Shown: positions 45,240-54,303 of the stretch, piece after piece | How positions within the stretch are numbered: position 1 is the first letter of the stretch | How the letters are laid out: each line of letters begins with the position of its first letter | From: Sphingobacterium cellulitidis | GTDB taxonomy: Bacteria; Bacteroidota; Bacteroidia; Sphingobacteriales; Sphingobacteriaceae | Length of the DNA stretch: 64,000 nt | NCBI GenBank assembly: GCA_002245855.1 | Contig: NOUX01000009.1 | Coordinates: forward strand, 158,087 to 222,086 | Reading direction: 5' to 3' | The notes under the pieces: generated by a model | What the model saw: only the letters and a program-made list of their open reading frames with translations | Database searches by the model: none | What the model was told of the DNA's origin: nothing | Program-made: the position numbers and the translations under genes

Positions 45240-46619
45240 ATGTTTTTTCAACAAGTTTATGATAAAACCTTAGCGCAAGCCAGTTTCTTTATTGGCTGTC
45301 AAGCAAAAAATGAAGCTATTGTAATTGATGCCAAAAGGGATATTGATACCTATTTGGAAATTGCAAAGCAAAATAATATGAAAATCACCCATATCGCTGA
45401 AACGCATATTCACGCTGATTTCTTGGCTGGATCTCGTGAATTAGCAGAAGCAACAGGTGCTCAGTTGTACTTGTCAGATGAGGGTGGTGAAAATTGGCAA
45501 TATGAATTCCCGCACGTAGGACTTAAAGAAGGGGATCGCATTAAAGTAGGAAACTTAAGCCTGGAAGTTATGCATACCCCTGGTCATACACCGGAAAGTA
45601 TCAGCTTCTTGTTAAGAGACCATCCTGCTTCGGATGAACCCGTTATGATTTTTACTGGAGACTTCGTATTCGTAGGTGATATCGGCCGCCCAGACCTATT
45701 GGAAGAAGCTGCTGGATTGGTCGGTACCAAAGAAATTGGTGCTGAACAAATGTTCCAATCCCTTAAGAAATTTGAAGCCCTGCCTGATTATGTGCAAGTA
45801 TGGCCAGGTCATGGTGCCGGGTCTGCATGTGGTAAAGCTTTAGGAGCGGTGCCTAGCAGTACTGTAGGTTACGAAAAATTGAGAAACTGGGCCTTCCAAT
45901 TTGCTGATGATTACGAAGGATTTAAAAATTACCTCCTAAGTGATCAACCCGAAGCTCCAGTGTACTTCGCAATGATGAAGAAACTAAACAAAGTGGATAG
46001 ACCTCTTTTAGTTGAAGTTCCTGAACATCCAACTCTTTCTGTGGAACAAGTGGATGATATGAAAGATATTACCTTGATCGATACGCGTCATAAAACTGAA
46101 TATGCAAAAGGTCATTTGAAGAACTCCATTAATATTCAAAATAATAACTCTTTGGCAAATTGGGCAGGATGGATGATCGGTTATGATGAAAATATGGTAA
46201 TGATTGCGGATGAAGGTAATCAAGAAGAAATTACGCGTAAACTGATGCGTATCGGATTGGATAATATCAAAGGTTTTGTTACCGATTTAACTGATGCTGA
46301 ATTGGAGAAAACAAATCTTGTAGATGCGGATACAGTTGAATCCATGAAAGATAATCCAGATACCGTATTAGTGGATGTACGTGGTTTATCTGAATTTAAA
46401 GCTGAACATATCCCAGGTGCTGAACATCGCTTTGTAGGCTCTTTTAGAAAGAGTTTACCTACTGATATCAAGGACAAAAAGATTATTATTCAATGTCAAT
46501 CTGGAGACCGTGCAACCATTGCAGCGTCCTTCCTAGAGAAAAACGGATTCGACAAAGTTTATAACTATGCTGGTAGTTTTATTGACTGGAAAAAGCAAGG
46601 GAAAGTAACAACAAAATAG
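45240..46619 (+). CDS. CstB-like persulfide dioxygenase fused to two rhodanese domains
   Basis: 459 residues. Residues 1-~240 form a metallo-beta-lactamase fold of the ETHE1 type: THIHADFLAG (H56, H58, D60; Phe where many MBL proteins have His), VMHTPGHTPESI, FTGDFVFVGDIGRPDL and WPGHGAGSACGKALG. A first rhodanese domain (~265-345) has no cysteine in its active loop (MIADEGNQ), so it is a pseudo-rhodanese. A second (~355-459) has Cys419 in IIQCQSGDRATI. This MBL / dead rhodanese / live rhodanese order is that of S. aureus CstB, which oxidises persulfide to thiosulfate. It acts with the rhodanese and transporters around it. Confidence 0.88.
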   Translation: MFFQQVYDKTLAQASFFIGCQAKNEAIVIDAKRDIDTYLEIAKQNNMKITHIAETHIHADFLAGSRELAEATGAQLYLSDEGGENWQYEFPHVGLKEGDRIKVGNLSLEVMHTPGHTPESISFLLRDHPASDEPVMIFTGDFVFVGDIGRPDLLEEAAGLVGTKEIGAEQMFQSLKKFEALPDYVQVWPGHGAGSACGKALGAVPSSTVGYEKLRNWAFQFADDYEGFKNYLLSDQPEAPVYFAMMKKLNKVDRPLLVEVPEHPTLSVEQVDDMKDITLIDTRHKTEYAKGHLKNSINIQNNNSLANWAGWMIGYDENMVMIADEGNQEEITRKLMRIGLDNIKGFVTDLTDAELEKTNLVDADTVESMKDNPDTVLVDVRGLSEFKAEHIPGAEHRFVGSFRKSLPTDIKDKKIIIQCQSGDRATIAASFLEKNGFDKVYNYAGSFIDWKKQGKVTTK

Positions 46620-46630
46620 TATATTTGAGT

Positions 46631-47257
46631 ATGAGTCTAATAGAAAATGCTTATACAGGAATATTAGAACCCGCCTTAATTGAAGAAATTGAGGCGGTTG
46701 CTACTTTAAAGACCTTCCAAGCAGGAGAAATAATCGTTGATATTGGTCAGTATATTCGAGCAATGCCCTTGTTACTTACGGGGGCTATCAAGATTATGCG
46801 TGAGGATGAAAAAGAAGGTGAATTGCTGTTGTATTATCTCGCCAAAGGGGAAACCTGTACCATGTCCATTGCCTGCTGTGTTGGGAACAAGAAAAGTGAA
46901 ATCAGAGCTCAGGCAGAAATGGAAACCACAGTCGCCATGATCCCCAATCAATACCTCAATGAATGGTTAGGAAAATACAGCTCCTGGCGGAACTTTATCC
47001 TTAATAGCTATTCTTCCAGAATGAATGAAATGCTGGGAGCAATCGATAATCTTGCCTTTTCAAAAATGGAAGATCGAATCATGAACTACCTGAAAGAAAA
47101 AGTGAAATTAACTGAGGATCGGATTCTAACAGTCACCCATCAGGATATTGCAATGGACCTAAATACTTCTCGTGTGGTGGTGTCCAGAATCTTGAAAAAA
47201 CTTGAAAATGAAGACAAAATCGTTTTGTTGAGAAACGAAATTCGGGTCCTCGTCTAG
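46631..47257 (+). CDS. Crp/Fnr-family regulator with cysteine cluster
   Basis: 208 residues from ATG 46631, preferred over an in-frame TTG at 46625. An N-terminal cyclic-nucleotide-binding-like barrel (~15-125) and a C-terminal winged helix (LTVTHQDIAMDLNTSRVVVSRILKKLENEDKIVLL). The ligand-pocket region reads AKGETCTMSIACCVGN, with Cys76, Cys82 and Cys83 in place of the usual phosphate-binding residues. Cysteines there and the company of persulfide genes suggest a thiol- or sulfur-based sensor; this is inference. It lies five bases after the CstB-like stop (11 to its own ATG) and is probably self-regulated through the operator at 44818-44833. Confidence 0.88.
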   Translation: MSLIENAYTGILEPALIEEIEAVATLKTFQAGEIIVDIGQYIRAMPLLLTGAIKIMREDEKEGELLLYYLAKGETCTMSIACCVGNKKSEIRAQAEMETTVAMIPNQYLNEWLGKYSSWRNFILNSYSSRMNEMLGAIDNLAFSKMEDRIMNYLKEKVKLTEDRILTVTHQDIAMDLNTSRVVVSRILKKLENEDKIVLLRNEIRVLV

Positions 47258-47260
47258 ACT

Positions 47261-47310
47261 AGTAACATTCTTGAAATATTTTTTATTTCCTAATATTAGC
47301 CCTAACTTTG
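47261..47310 (+). promoter_or_regulatory. Promoter region of the efflux operon with a half operator
   Basis: TAACTTTG (47303-47310) fits TAnnTTTG. AGTAACATT (47261-47269) repeats the left nine bases of the perfect operator at 43778, but the right half-site is not conserved and the spacing is five bases longer than at the three other promoters. It is a weak candidate for the same regulator. Confidence 0.35.
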
Positions 47311-47315
47311 CATTT

Positions 47316-47717
47316 ATGCTTAACACAACAATCGGGTTTAACCAACAACTACCGCTATTCGCTAAGATAATAGGGATAGTATTGTTGTTTGTCTTAACCT
47401 CATGTCCGATTAAGGCATCAATCAAGCAAAATCTCGCACAGGAAACCAAAACTGAAAGCAGAAATAACAAATCTGCTAAGCCTGATTCTTGGATTGACTA
47501 TGAAGCGGCTGATTGTAGCGTGGCTACCGAGCAAATCAATGCTCACGATTTCATGGTTAAACAATTTCAGGTACAGCCTGCTGTATTTGCTTTATTTAAC
47601 CTTGCCTTAATCCTTTTCGCTTTCCTGCCTAGGAAAGATGTCGAAAATTTTCATTGGAATACCCCAAAACTGAATTCCAATGACCTATTCCTACAATTTC
47701 GTCGATTAAACTTATAG
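47316..47717 (+). CDS. Small two-helix protein at the head of the efflux operon
   Basis: 133 residues from ATG 47316; an in-frame TTG at 47271 overlaps the promoter. A hydrophobic N-terminus (KIIGIVLLFVLTSC) may be a signal anchor or lipoprotein signal with Cys at about 30. A charged periplasmic-type part follows (residues ~35-85, DYEAADCSVATEQINAHDF), then a second helix (AVFALFNLALILFAFLP) and a short tail. Proteins of this kind precede TolC/RND operons in Bacteroidota, but I do not know their function. A 27-base hairpin-containing gap separates it from tolC. Confidence 0.6.
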   Translation: MLNTTIGFNQQLPLFAKIIGIVLLFVLTSCPIKASIKQNLAQETKTESRNNKSAKPDSWIDYEAADCSVATEQINAHDFMVKQFQVQPAVFALFNLALILFAFLPRKDVENFHWNTPKLNSNDLFLQFRRLNL

Positions 47718-47735
47718 AATTGCATTCCTAGCAAG

Positions 47736-47805
47736 CATTTGTCCGAGGACAAATGTTGATGACCTGGATATGGACTTTTCTGTCCGTACCATTTTTTCAT
47801 TGGAC
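47736..47805 (+). other. Hairpins between the small protein gene and the TolC gene
   Basis: CATTTGTCC (47736-47744) / GGACAAATG (47747-47755) is a perfect 9-bp palindrome with a two-base loop. A smaller hairpin, GGAC-TTTTCT-GTCC, follows at about 47773-47786, and a T run at about 47793. It could attenuate or terminate part of the transcription before the efflux genes. Confidence 0.4.
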
Positions 47806-47850
47806 TAGCTTTGGTCAAGCTGTCAATCAATACAAATTTTAATACTTAAT

Positions 47851-49206
47851 ATGGGTTTAAAAATCAATAGCCTATTGATCCTCATGGGATTGTGCTATGC
47901 TTTCCAAAGCAATGGTCAAGACCTACAGCATCTTTGGGAGAAAACTAGGAATTACTATAAGGGATTTGAAATTCAAAAACAACAAATCTTATTGGCAAAA
48001 CAAGATAGTATTGCTCAACAAATTAAATATAAACCTCAGGTTCAAGCTCAATTGCAACAAGGGCTGAGCTCTGTGGAAGGAACCTCAGGAGCATTTTTGC
48101 CCCTGCCGGGAATCCTCAATATCTCTGGGCCAAACCAATTGCAGGGTGCCTCCAGTACATTTAATCATTTCCTTTCTGCTAGCATGAATTGGGATTTGAT
48201 CAACTTCGGTAGAAAAAGCCTGGACAAAGATATTTCCCGTAGTAAAATCGATCATTCTAGATTAAAAGAACAGGAATTCGCCTTTAATATCCAACAAAAG
48301 TTAACTAAACGATATATAGAATTTCTGTTTTTTCAGGTAATGGATGATTGGTATCAGAAACATTCTGATCGCTATCAGTCCATTTTGGACATTAGCAAAG
48401 GCCTTGCAAAAGCTGGAATTATACCTGGAGCAGACACCTTATTGGCAACTTCTTCCCTGAAGAATGTGGAAAGTAACTTATTACAAATCCAAGGTAAACT
48501 GAATGGTGCCAAAATCTTATTGAAGGAATTTACCAATGAGGATATGCTAAACAATCCCGAATCAAAAAGTCAGGCATTTTTAGAACTAATAGGAAATACA
48601 CAAGTTAATGCTCAGGATCATCCTTTGATTTTGATGAAAAAGAAAGAGGCTGAGGCCTTGGATCTATTGGAGAAAAAACAAAGTAGGGAAGTCCTGCCTC
48701 GAATTATGCTTTTAGGTGGACTTGCGAATCGAAGCTCAGGAATTACTTCCAATGGTTATGTACATAGCGCCTATCCTGAAATCTATAATGACTTTGCAAA
48801 TAACTATTTCGTAGGTGTTGGACTTACCTGGAACCTACAGGATATGTTTAGATCTAAATCGGATAAGAAGCATTACGGCCTGAAGCTTCAGAATAACTTA
48901 TTTGAACAGGAGCTTGTTCAAAATGAAATCAATAGTCAATTAGGTCAGTTAAATGCAGAGATTGCTGCTGCTGCCGATGGAATCCATGAATCCAATGTCA
49001 GTAGAAGACAAGCCGAAGATGCTTTTAATCTGTATAAAGCACGCTATGAAGGTGGTTTAATCAATCTCGCAGAACTGTTGCAGGTTCAGGAAATCCTCCT
49101 GCAAACGGAAAGACAGAACCTAACTGCTTACTTAAATTATTGGAATCTGCAGGTAAATAAAAGCTACCAACAAGCTGATTTCAGTCAATTGTTTAATCAT
49201 TTTTAA
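47851..49206 (+). CDS. TolC-family outer-membrane efflux protein
   Basis: 451 residues with a signal peptide (MGLKINSLLILMGLCYAFQSNG). Two long coiled-coil regions of the outer-membrane efflux protein type: DSIAQQIKYKPQVQAQLQQG near the start, and IAAAADGIHESNVSRRQAEDAFNLYKARYEGGLINLAELLQVQ at the end, where YEGG is the usual turn. It forms the exit duct of the RND pump encoded next, 9 bases downstream. Confidence 0.9.
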   Translation: MGLKINSLLILMGLCYAFQSNGQDLQHLWEKTRNYYKGFEIQKQQILLAKQDSIAQQIKYKPQVQAQLQQGLSSVEGTSGAFLPLPGILNISGPNQLQGASSTFNHFLSASMNWDLINFGRKSLDKDISRSKIDHSRLKEQEFAFNIQQKLTKRYIEFLFFQVMDDWYQKHSDRYQSILDISKGLAKAGIIPGADTLLATSSLKNVESNLLQIQGKLNGAKILLKEFTNEDMLNNPESKSQAFLELIGNTQVNAQDHPLILMKKKEAEALDLLEKKQSREVLPRIMLLGGLANRSSGITSNGYVHSAYPEIYNDFANNYFVGVGLTWNLQDMFRSKSDKKHYGLKLQNNLFEQELVQNEINSQLGQLNAEIAAAADGIHESNVSRRQAEDAFNLYKARYEGGLINLAELLQVQEILLQTERQNLTAYLNYWNLQVNKSYQQADFSQLFNHF

Positions 49207-49215
49207 AGAGCCCCT

Positions 49216-52200
49216 ATGAATTTAATACGTTTTGCTTTAAGAAGACCAATAGCCATCATGATGGTAATCTTTGCGATTGCCTATTTCTCTTGGCCGGTCA
49301 TCAAAAAGATTAAAGTCGATATATTTCCAGAAATCGAATCTCCTGCCATGTATATTGCCATGCCTTATGGTGGTTTATCACCTGCCTATATGGATGGCTT
49401 TATGGCGAATGAATTTCAAAAAGTCCTGCTCTTTGTGAATGGTGTTAAAGAGTTGGATTTTAAGAGTGTACAAGGTTTGTCTTTAATGAAGCTTACCTTT
49501 TACCCCGGAACAGATATGTCCCAGGCATCTGCTGAAATCAGTATGCAGGTTTCCCGGGCGATGGGATTTTTACCTTCTGGTGCAGTACCTCCCATGGTCG
49601 TACGTTTTGACGGTAGTTCCTTGCCTGTTGGTCAATTGGTCTTTGACTCTGACCAACACTCGGTCACCGAACTCCAAACCATGGCTGTAACCAAAGTGAG
49701 GCCCATGTTTGTTAATATTCCAGGCATTACAGCACCAGCTCCTTTCGGAGGGAATATGCGTAGTTTGGTCGTGAATATTGATCCTCAAAAAATGAAAGCG
49801 CATGGTTTGAGCCCAGAGGAGGTAACCTTAGCGGTCACCAAAAACTCCATGCCCTCACCAGCAGGTAATGTCCGGATTGGGGATAAAAACCTAATGGCCC
49901 CAATTAACTCAATTTCTAATGGGGTTGAAGAGTTCCTGGAAACCCCAATCAAATCCTTGAATGGAAGAACAATCTTAATTGGGGATGTGGCAACGGTGAT
50001 GGATGCAGCCGATCAAACCGTCGGATATGCAATTATCAATGGAAAAAGATCAGTTTACCTTCCAATTATCAAAAAACCAGATGCATCGACCTTGGATGCG
50101 GTGGATTACCTGAAGAAGTCCTTGCCAATGCTCGAAAGCTTATTGCCGGAGGGTGTCAAGATAACTTATGCCTTTGACCAATCGGTTTATATTTCAAGAT
50201 CTCTTTCCAACTTGATTTTTGAAGGTGCCTTAGGTGCCTTACTGACTGGGTTAATGGTCTTTTTATTCTTACGCGACCCTCGGGGAGCATTAATCGTGAT
50301 CTTAACAATTCCGATCGCGATTATTACCGCTGTAATCACTTTACATATGTTTGGACAGAGTATCAATATCATGACCCTCTCTGGCTTGGCGCTCTCTATT
50401 GGTATCCTCGTCGATGAAGCTACGGTGACCATCGAAAATATACACCAACATATGGAACTCGGTAAGAAAAAAGCCAAGGCTATTTTAGATGCCTTATTAG
50501 AGATATCAGCACCAAAACTTCTGATTCTATTAAGTATTCTTGCCGTATTGACTCCTGCATTTATGATGGAAGGTATCCCGCGTGATATGTTTATGCCTTT
50601 GTCAATGGCAGTAGCATTTGCCATGATTGCATCCTTTATTTCTTCCCAGACCTTTGTGCCGATTATGGCAAACTGGATCATGAAAACGAAGAAGCACCAT
50701 GCTGGGAAATATAAAAAATCATTTATTGATAAGGTCGGTATAAAATATACATTTAAGCTGCGTTCTTTCTTTGGAAAATCCAAGTTGATTTCCATTCTCT
50801 ATGCTGTTATTGCCCTTCTATTGGTATTTGGAGCCATTAGTATTTTAGGAACGGATATTATGCCGAAATCTGAAGGTGGTGATTTTCAGGTAAGACTGCG
50901 CATGCCGGATGGTACACGCTTGGAGCGCACCGAAGAGACTGTTAAATCATTGACCAAAAGTTTAGTGGCGCAACTTCCTGAAAATAGTTTGAAAATATCA
51001 TCCTCTTTTGTCGGGATGCATCCTTCAGCTAACCCTATCAACCCTATCTTTTTATTCACCAGCTCAACCGGGGAAGCAGTAATGCAATTGTCCCTCGACA
51101 AAAAGAAATTGGGAATGAAAACTGATGAATTCAAGGAGTTCGTTAGAAACCATGTTCAGGAAAAATATCCGGATGCCAGGATTAATTTTGAGCCAATTGA
51201 ACTGATGGAAAAAATAATTGGACAAGGTTCAATGACTCCTGTGGAGGTTAAGGTAAGTTCTGCTCAGTTGAAAAATGCTGAAAAATTCGCCGAGAAGATT
51301 AAGAATGAGCTTGCTACCTATCCATTCCTAAAGGATGTACAAATATCTGAACCGCTTCATTATCCTACGATTGATATCAAAATCGATCGCCGTAGGCTTG
51401 CGGAATTTGGACTGACCGTGCAAGAAGTTTCTAGAAACTTGGCCGCAACCACCTCATCCACGCGATTTACAGATAAAAACCTATGGGTCGATCCTAAATC
51501 GGGATTGGTGTTCCAAGTCCAGGTTCAAGTCCCTGAAAATATGATCCAAACACTTCAGGATCTAAGGTCAATACCTGTAAAACAAGGCTCTTCAACACCT
51601 GTTCTAGAGGATATTGCAACCATTACTGCCAATGAAGTTCCTGCTCAGGTTAACCGTCGTGGACCAAATCGTTATGTTAGTATTCTTGCTGATATTCATG
51701 AAAAAGATTTGGGTGCTGCCAATAAAGCAGTCAATGAAAGCTTGAAAAAAGTGGGAGAACCGCCGCGTGGAACCCGGATTTGGAAGGAAGGAAACTTGCC
51801 GCTATTGGAAGAAACTTTAACTGGATTGCTCTCGGGGCTGTCCATTGCCATTGTAGTTATTTTCTTTATGATGTCTGCTTATTACCAATCTGTAAGGGTC
51901 AGTTTAGTAATTCTTTCAGTTGTTCCCGCAGTAATTGCAGGATCATCAATCATGATCTGGATCAGTGGAAGTACCTTAAATCTCCAATCTTACATGGGGA
52001 TAATCATGTCTATCGGGGTGTCAGTTTCGAATGCGGTATTATTAATTAATCAAGCTGAATGGTATCGCAAGAAATTACATCTTCCGGCATCAAGGGCAGC
52101 ATTGTTGGCCGCGAAATCTAGATTTCGCCCCATCTTGATGACCGCCTTGGCAATGCTGGCAGGAATGGCGCCAATGGCCCTTGGAATGGGAGATGGAGGT

Positions 52201-52371
52201 GAACAAGTAGCTCCATTAGGCCAAGCCGTAATTGGTGGACTTGTGAGTTCAACCTTGACTATCCTATTAATAATCCCATTAATCTTTAGCTTAATCATGA
52301 ATAAAGCATCATATGGTTCACCTTCGTTAGATCCAGATGATTCCAATAGTAAATTCTATTTAGAAAAATAA
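49216..52371 (+). CDS. RND efflux permease (AcrB/HAE-like)
   Basis: 1051 residues with two sets of six helices and two large periplasmic loops. N-terminus FALRRPIAIMMVIFAIAYF; helix-4 region LSGLALSIGILVDEATVTIENIHQHM with a D-E pair in place of the DD of AcrB; C-terminal GVSVSNAVLLINQAEWYRK and SRFRPILMTALAMLAGMAPMALGMGDGGEQVAPLG. It is proton-driven and pumps from the periplasm or inner leaflet through TolC. CzcA-type metal motifs are not clear, so an organic or sulfur-compound substrate is as likely as a metal. Confidence 0.92.
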   Translation: MNLIRFALRRPIAIMMVIFAIAYFSWPVIKKIKVDIFPEIESPAMYIAMPYGGLSPAYMDGFMANEFQKVLLFVNGVKELDFKSVQGLSLMKLTFYPGTDMSQASAEISMQVSRAMGFLPSGAVPPMVVRFDGSSLPVGQLVFDSDQHSVTELQTMAVTKVRPMFVNIPGITAPAPFGGNMRSLVVNIDPQKMKAHGLSPEEVTLAVTKNSMPSPAGNVRIGDKNLMAPINSISNGVEEFLETPIKSLNGRTILIGDVATVMDAADQTVGYAIINGKRSVYLPIIKKPDASTLDAVDYLKKSLPMLESLLPEGVKITYAFDQSVYISRSLSNLIFEGALGALLTGLMVFLFLRDPRGALIVILTIPIAIITAVITLHMFGQSINIMTLSGLALSIGILVDEATVTIENIHQHMELGKKKAKAILDALLEISAPKLLILLSILAVLTPAFMMEGIPRDMFMPLSMAVAFAMIASFISSQTFVPIMANWIMKTKKHHAGKYKKSFIDKVGIKYTFKLRSFFGKSKLISILYAVIALLLVFGAISILGTDIMPKSEGGDFQVRLRMPDGTRLERTEETVKSLTKSLVAQLPENSLKISSSFVGMHPSANPINPIFLFTSSTGEAVMQLSLDKKKLGMKTDEFKEFVRNHVQEKYPDARINFEPIELMEKIIGQGSMTPVEVKVSSAQLKNAEKFAEKIKNELATYPFLKDVQISEPLHYPTIDIKIDRRRLAEFGLTVQEVSRNLAATTSSTRFTDKNLWVDPKSGLVFQVQVQVPENMIQTLQDLRSIPVKQGSSTPVLEDIATITANEVPAQVNRRGPNRYVSILADIHEKDLGAANKAVNESLKKVGEPPRGTRIWKEGNLPLLEETLTGLLSGLSIAIVVIFFMMSAYYQSVRVSLVILSVVPAVIAGSSIMIWISGSTLNLQSYMGIIMSIGVSVSNAVLLINQAEWYRKKLHLPASRAALLAAKSRFRPILMTALAMLAGMAPMALGMGDGGEQVAPLGQAVIGGLVSSTLTILLIIPLIFSLIMNKASYGSPSLDPDDSNSKFYLEK

Positions 52372-52374
52372 ACA

Positions 52375-53463
52375 ATGAAAAAACTTAGCATATTCGGACT
52401 TGTCTTGTTATTGGCTGGTTGCCAGGCAAACAGTGAGGAGACAAAAACTAAAAAGGAAAGTCCTTCCGAAAATACAATTTCCGTAAAAGTTGTTCAACCT
52501 GTTGAACAACAACCTTCTTATACCTTGAAATTGCCGGCAGAGCTACATCCTTATGAATCTGTGGATGTGTTTGCAAAAATCAAAGGATTTGTGCGGAAAA
52601 TCAATGTTGATGTGGGGGATCAGGTGCGAAAGGGGCAAATCCTGGCGGTACTGGAAGCTCCGGAAATGGATATTCAATCTACAGCAGATCGCGCAAAATC
52701 ACAACAATTACGGGCTAATTTTGAAGTCAGCAAAAGTCGGTATGACCGACTTAAAAAAGTTAAAAACCAAAGTGTTGGTGCAGTCTCTGATTTGGAATTT
52801 GAACAGGCTTATGGATCCATGTTGAGAGATAGCGCAGCCCTTGAAGAAAGTAATTTCTCCTATAAGAAGTCTAATCAAATGCGTGAATATTTGGTGGTCC
52901 GGGCGCCATTTTCCGGAATTATTACTCAACGTAATTTTTCTGTAGGTGCTCTAATGGGGGATACCGGAATGCCTTTCTTTAAATTGGTGGATAATAATAA
53001 TTTGAAACTCAAGGTGGTTGTTCCTGAATTACATGCGCAGTCGATCTCTGATAGTACCGTGGCTCAGTTCAAGGTCTTAAGTATGCCTGATTCGGTGTTC
53101 AAGGCAAAACTTAAGCGAAATGCCTTGGTGATTGATCCCGTATCAAGATCCTTAGCACTTGAATTTGATGTGCCTAATCAAAGCCGCGCCTTAAATGGTG
53201 GCGATTATACCGATGTTCAACTCAATTTAAAACGAAAAAGACCTACCGTCTTTGTCCCTCAAAGTAGTGTGGTAAACTCTCAATCTGGGGTATTCGTTCT
53301 GAGATTTGACGAAGCTAATAAAGTGGAACGCGTGCCAGTTGTTCTGGGTCAAAGCCAGGAAAATGGAGTGGAGGTATTTGGTGATCTCAAACCTACGGAC
53401 AGAATCATTGAAAAGGCCTCCGAAGAAATAAATTCAGGTCAAATTGTACAAATAGTCAAATAA
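52375..53463 (+). CDS. RND periplasmic adaptor lipoprotein
   Basis: 362 residues. Lipoprotein signal MKKLSIFGLVLLLAGC (Cys 16), lipoyl halves VFAKIKGFVRKINVDVGDQVRKGQILAVLEAPEM and LVVRAPFSGIITQRNFSVGALM, a helical hairpin between them and a beta-barrel to the end. It links the permease and the TolC duct. It begins three bases after the permease stop. Gene order is TolC-permease-adaptor, the reverse of many Proteobacterial operons. Confidence 0.9.
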   Translation: MKKLSIFGLVLLLAGCQANSEETKTKKESPSENTISVKVVQPVEQQPSYTLKLPAELHPYESVDVFAKIKGFVRKINVDVGDQVRKGQILAVLEAPEMDIQSTADRAKSQQLRANFEVSKSRYDRLKKVKNQSVGAVSDLEFEQAYGSMLRDSAALEESNFSYKKSNQMREYLVVRAPFSGIITQRNFSVGALMGDTGMPFFKLVDNNNLKLKVVVPELHAQSISDSTVAQFKVLSMPDSVFKAKLKRNALVIDPVSRSLALEFDVPNQSRALNGGDYTDVQLNLKRKRPTVFVPQSSVVNSQSGVFVLRFDEANKVERVPVVLGQSQENGVEVFGDLKPTDRIIEKASEEINSGQIVQIVK

Positions 53464-53480
53464 TCTTAAGAAATTTAAAT

Positions 53481-54056
53481 ATGAAAACGAAACAAATCTT
53501 ATTGGGAATGTCCATGTTGGCCCTTTTAGCCGTTGGTTGTAATACTGGGGTAAAAGAGCAATCATCGAATGATTCTATTTCAAATAAATCGAATACGGAA
53601 GAGGTACAAGAAGCAAAGTTGGTCGAAAAAGCGAACAGCATCAATGCTAGTTTCAAGAATATTAATGGAGAAACGGTTTCACTGCAGGATTTAAAAGGTA
53701 AAGTTGTTGTCATGAACTTTTGGGCAACTTGGTGTCCTCCATGTATTGCGGAGATGCCTTCCCTACAAAAATTACATGAGGAGCTTAAAGCTGAAAAAGA
53801 TATCGTATTTATGGCTATTGAAGTAGATCAGGATATCGATAAAGCTGCAAAATTTATGGCTAAAAATAAATATACCCTTCCGCTTTATACTGTAGATGCA
53901 GAATTGCCGGAGGAATTAATGTCCAACTCCATCCCGATGACCGTTATTTTTGCAAAAAATGGTGATATCATTGGAAAACAAGTAGGCATGATGGATTTTA
54001 AATCTGAAAAACTTAAACAAGGATTGATAGATTTATCAAAAGAGAACGAAAGGTAA
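53481..54056 (+). CDS. TlpA/thioredoxin-like lipoprotein
   Basis: 191 residues. Lipoprotein signal MKTKQILLGMSMLALLAVGC (Cys 20), a Ser/Asn-rich linker, then a TlpA-type thioredoxin fold with active site WATWCPPCIAEMPSLQ and the cis-Pro region NSIPMTVIFAKNGDIIGKQVG. It should act in the periplasm on thiol-disulfide exchange. It lies 17 bases after the adaptor gene, so a redox partner is co-expressed with the pump. This fits export of thiol or sulfur compounds but is not proof. A terminator follows. Confidence 0.9.
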   Translation: MKTKQILLGMSMLALLAVGCNTGVKEQSSNDSISNKSNTEEVQEAKLVEKANSINASFKNINGETVSLQDLKGKVVVMNFWATWCPPCIAEMPSLQKLHEELKAEKDIVFMAIEVDQDIDKAAKFMAKNKYTLPLYTVDAELPEELMSNSIPMTVIFAKNGDIIGKQVGMMDFKSEKLKQGLIDLSKENER

Positions 54057-54100
54057 ATCTTGTTTATTATTTAAAAAATAAGAAAATAAAATAAGAAAAA

Positions 54101-54132
54101 AGAGTCAATTCCAAGAATTGACTCTTTTTTTT
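54101..54132 (+). terminator. Terminator of the efflux operon
   Basis: AGAGTCAATTC (54101-54111) / GAATTGACTCT (54115-54125), loop of three bases, followed by a T run. Confidence 0.9.
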
Positions 54133-54303
54133 ATGCAGGATAGTACAGGATGGTAATATCTAACTGTCTAATTATATTGTCTTAACACTATCAATGAAAA
54201 TTATTAATCAACTAACACCAATTATTAAACTCTTAAAACCAAATAATAAATAGCTTACACTAATTTATAGAATTAAAACTAACCATTTACTTAAACGAAA
54301 ATT

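Noticed and set aside
47261-47276. A fourth complete copy of the AGTAAC-N4-GTTACT operator
   Set aside because: Only the left nine bases match; the right half-site is lost and the spacing to the -7 box is 34.5 rather than 29.5, so I list it only as a half-site.
50187-50795. Minus-strand open frame of 202 codons inside the RND permease gene
   Set aside because: Hydrophobic only because it mirrors membrane helices of the permease; no signature.
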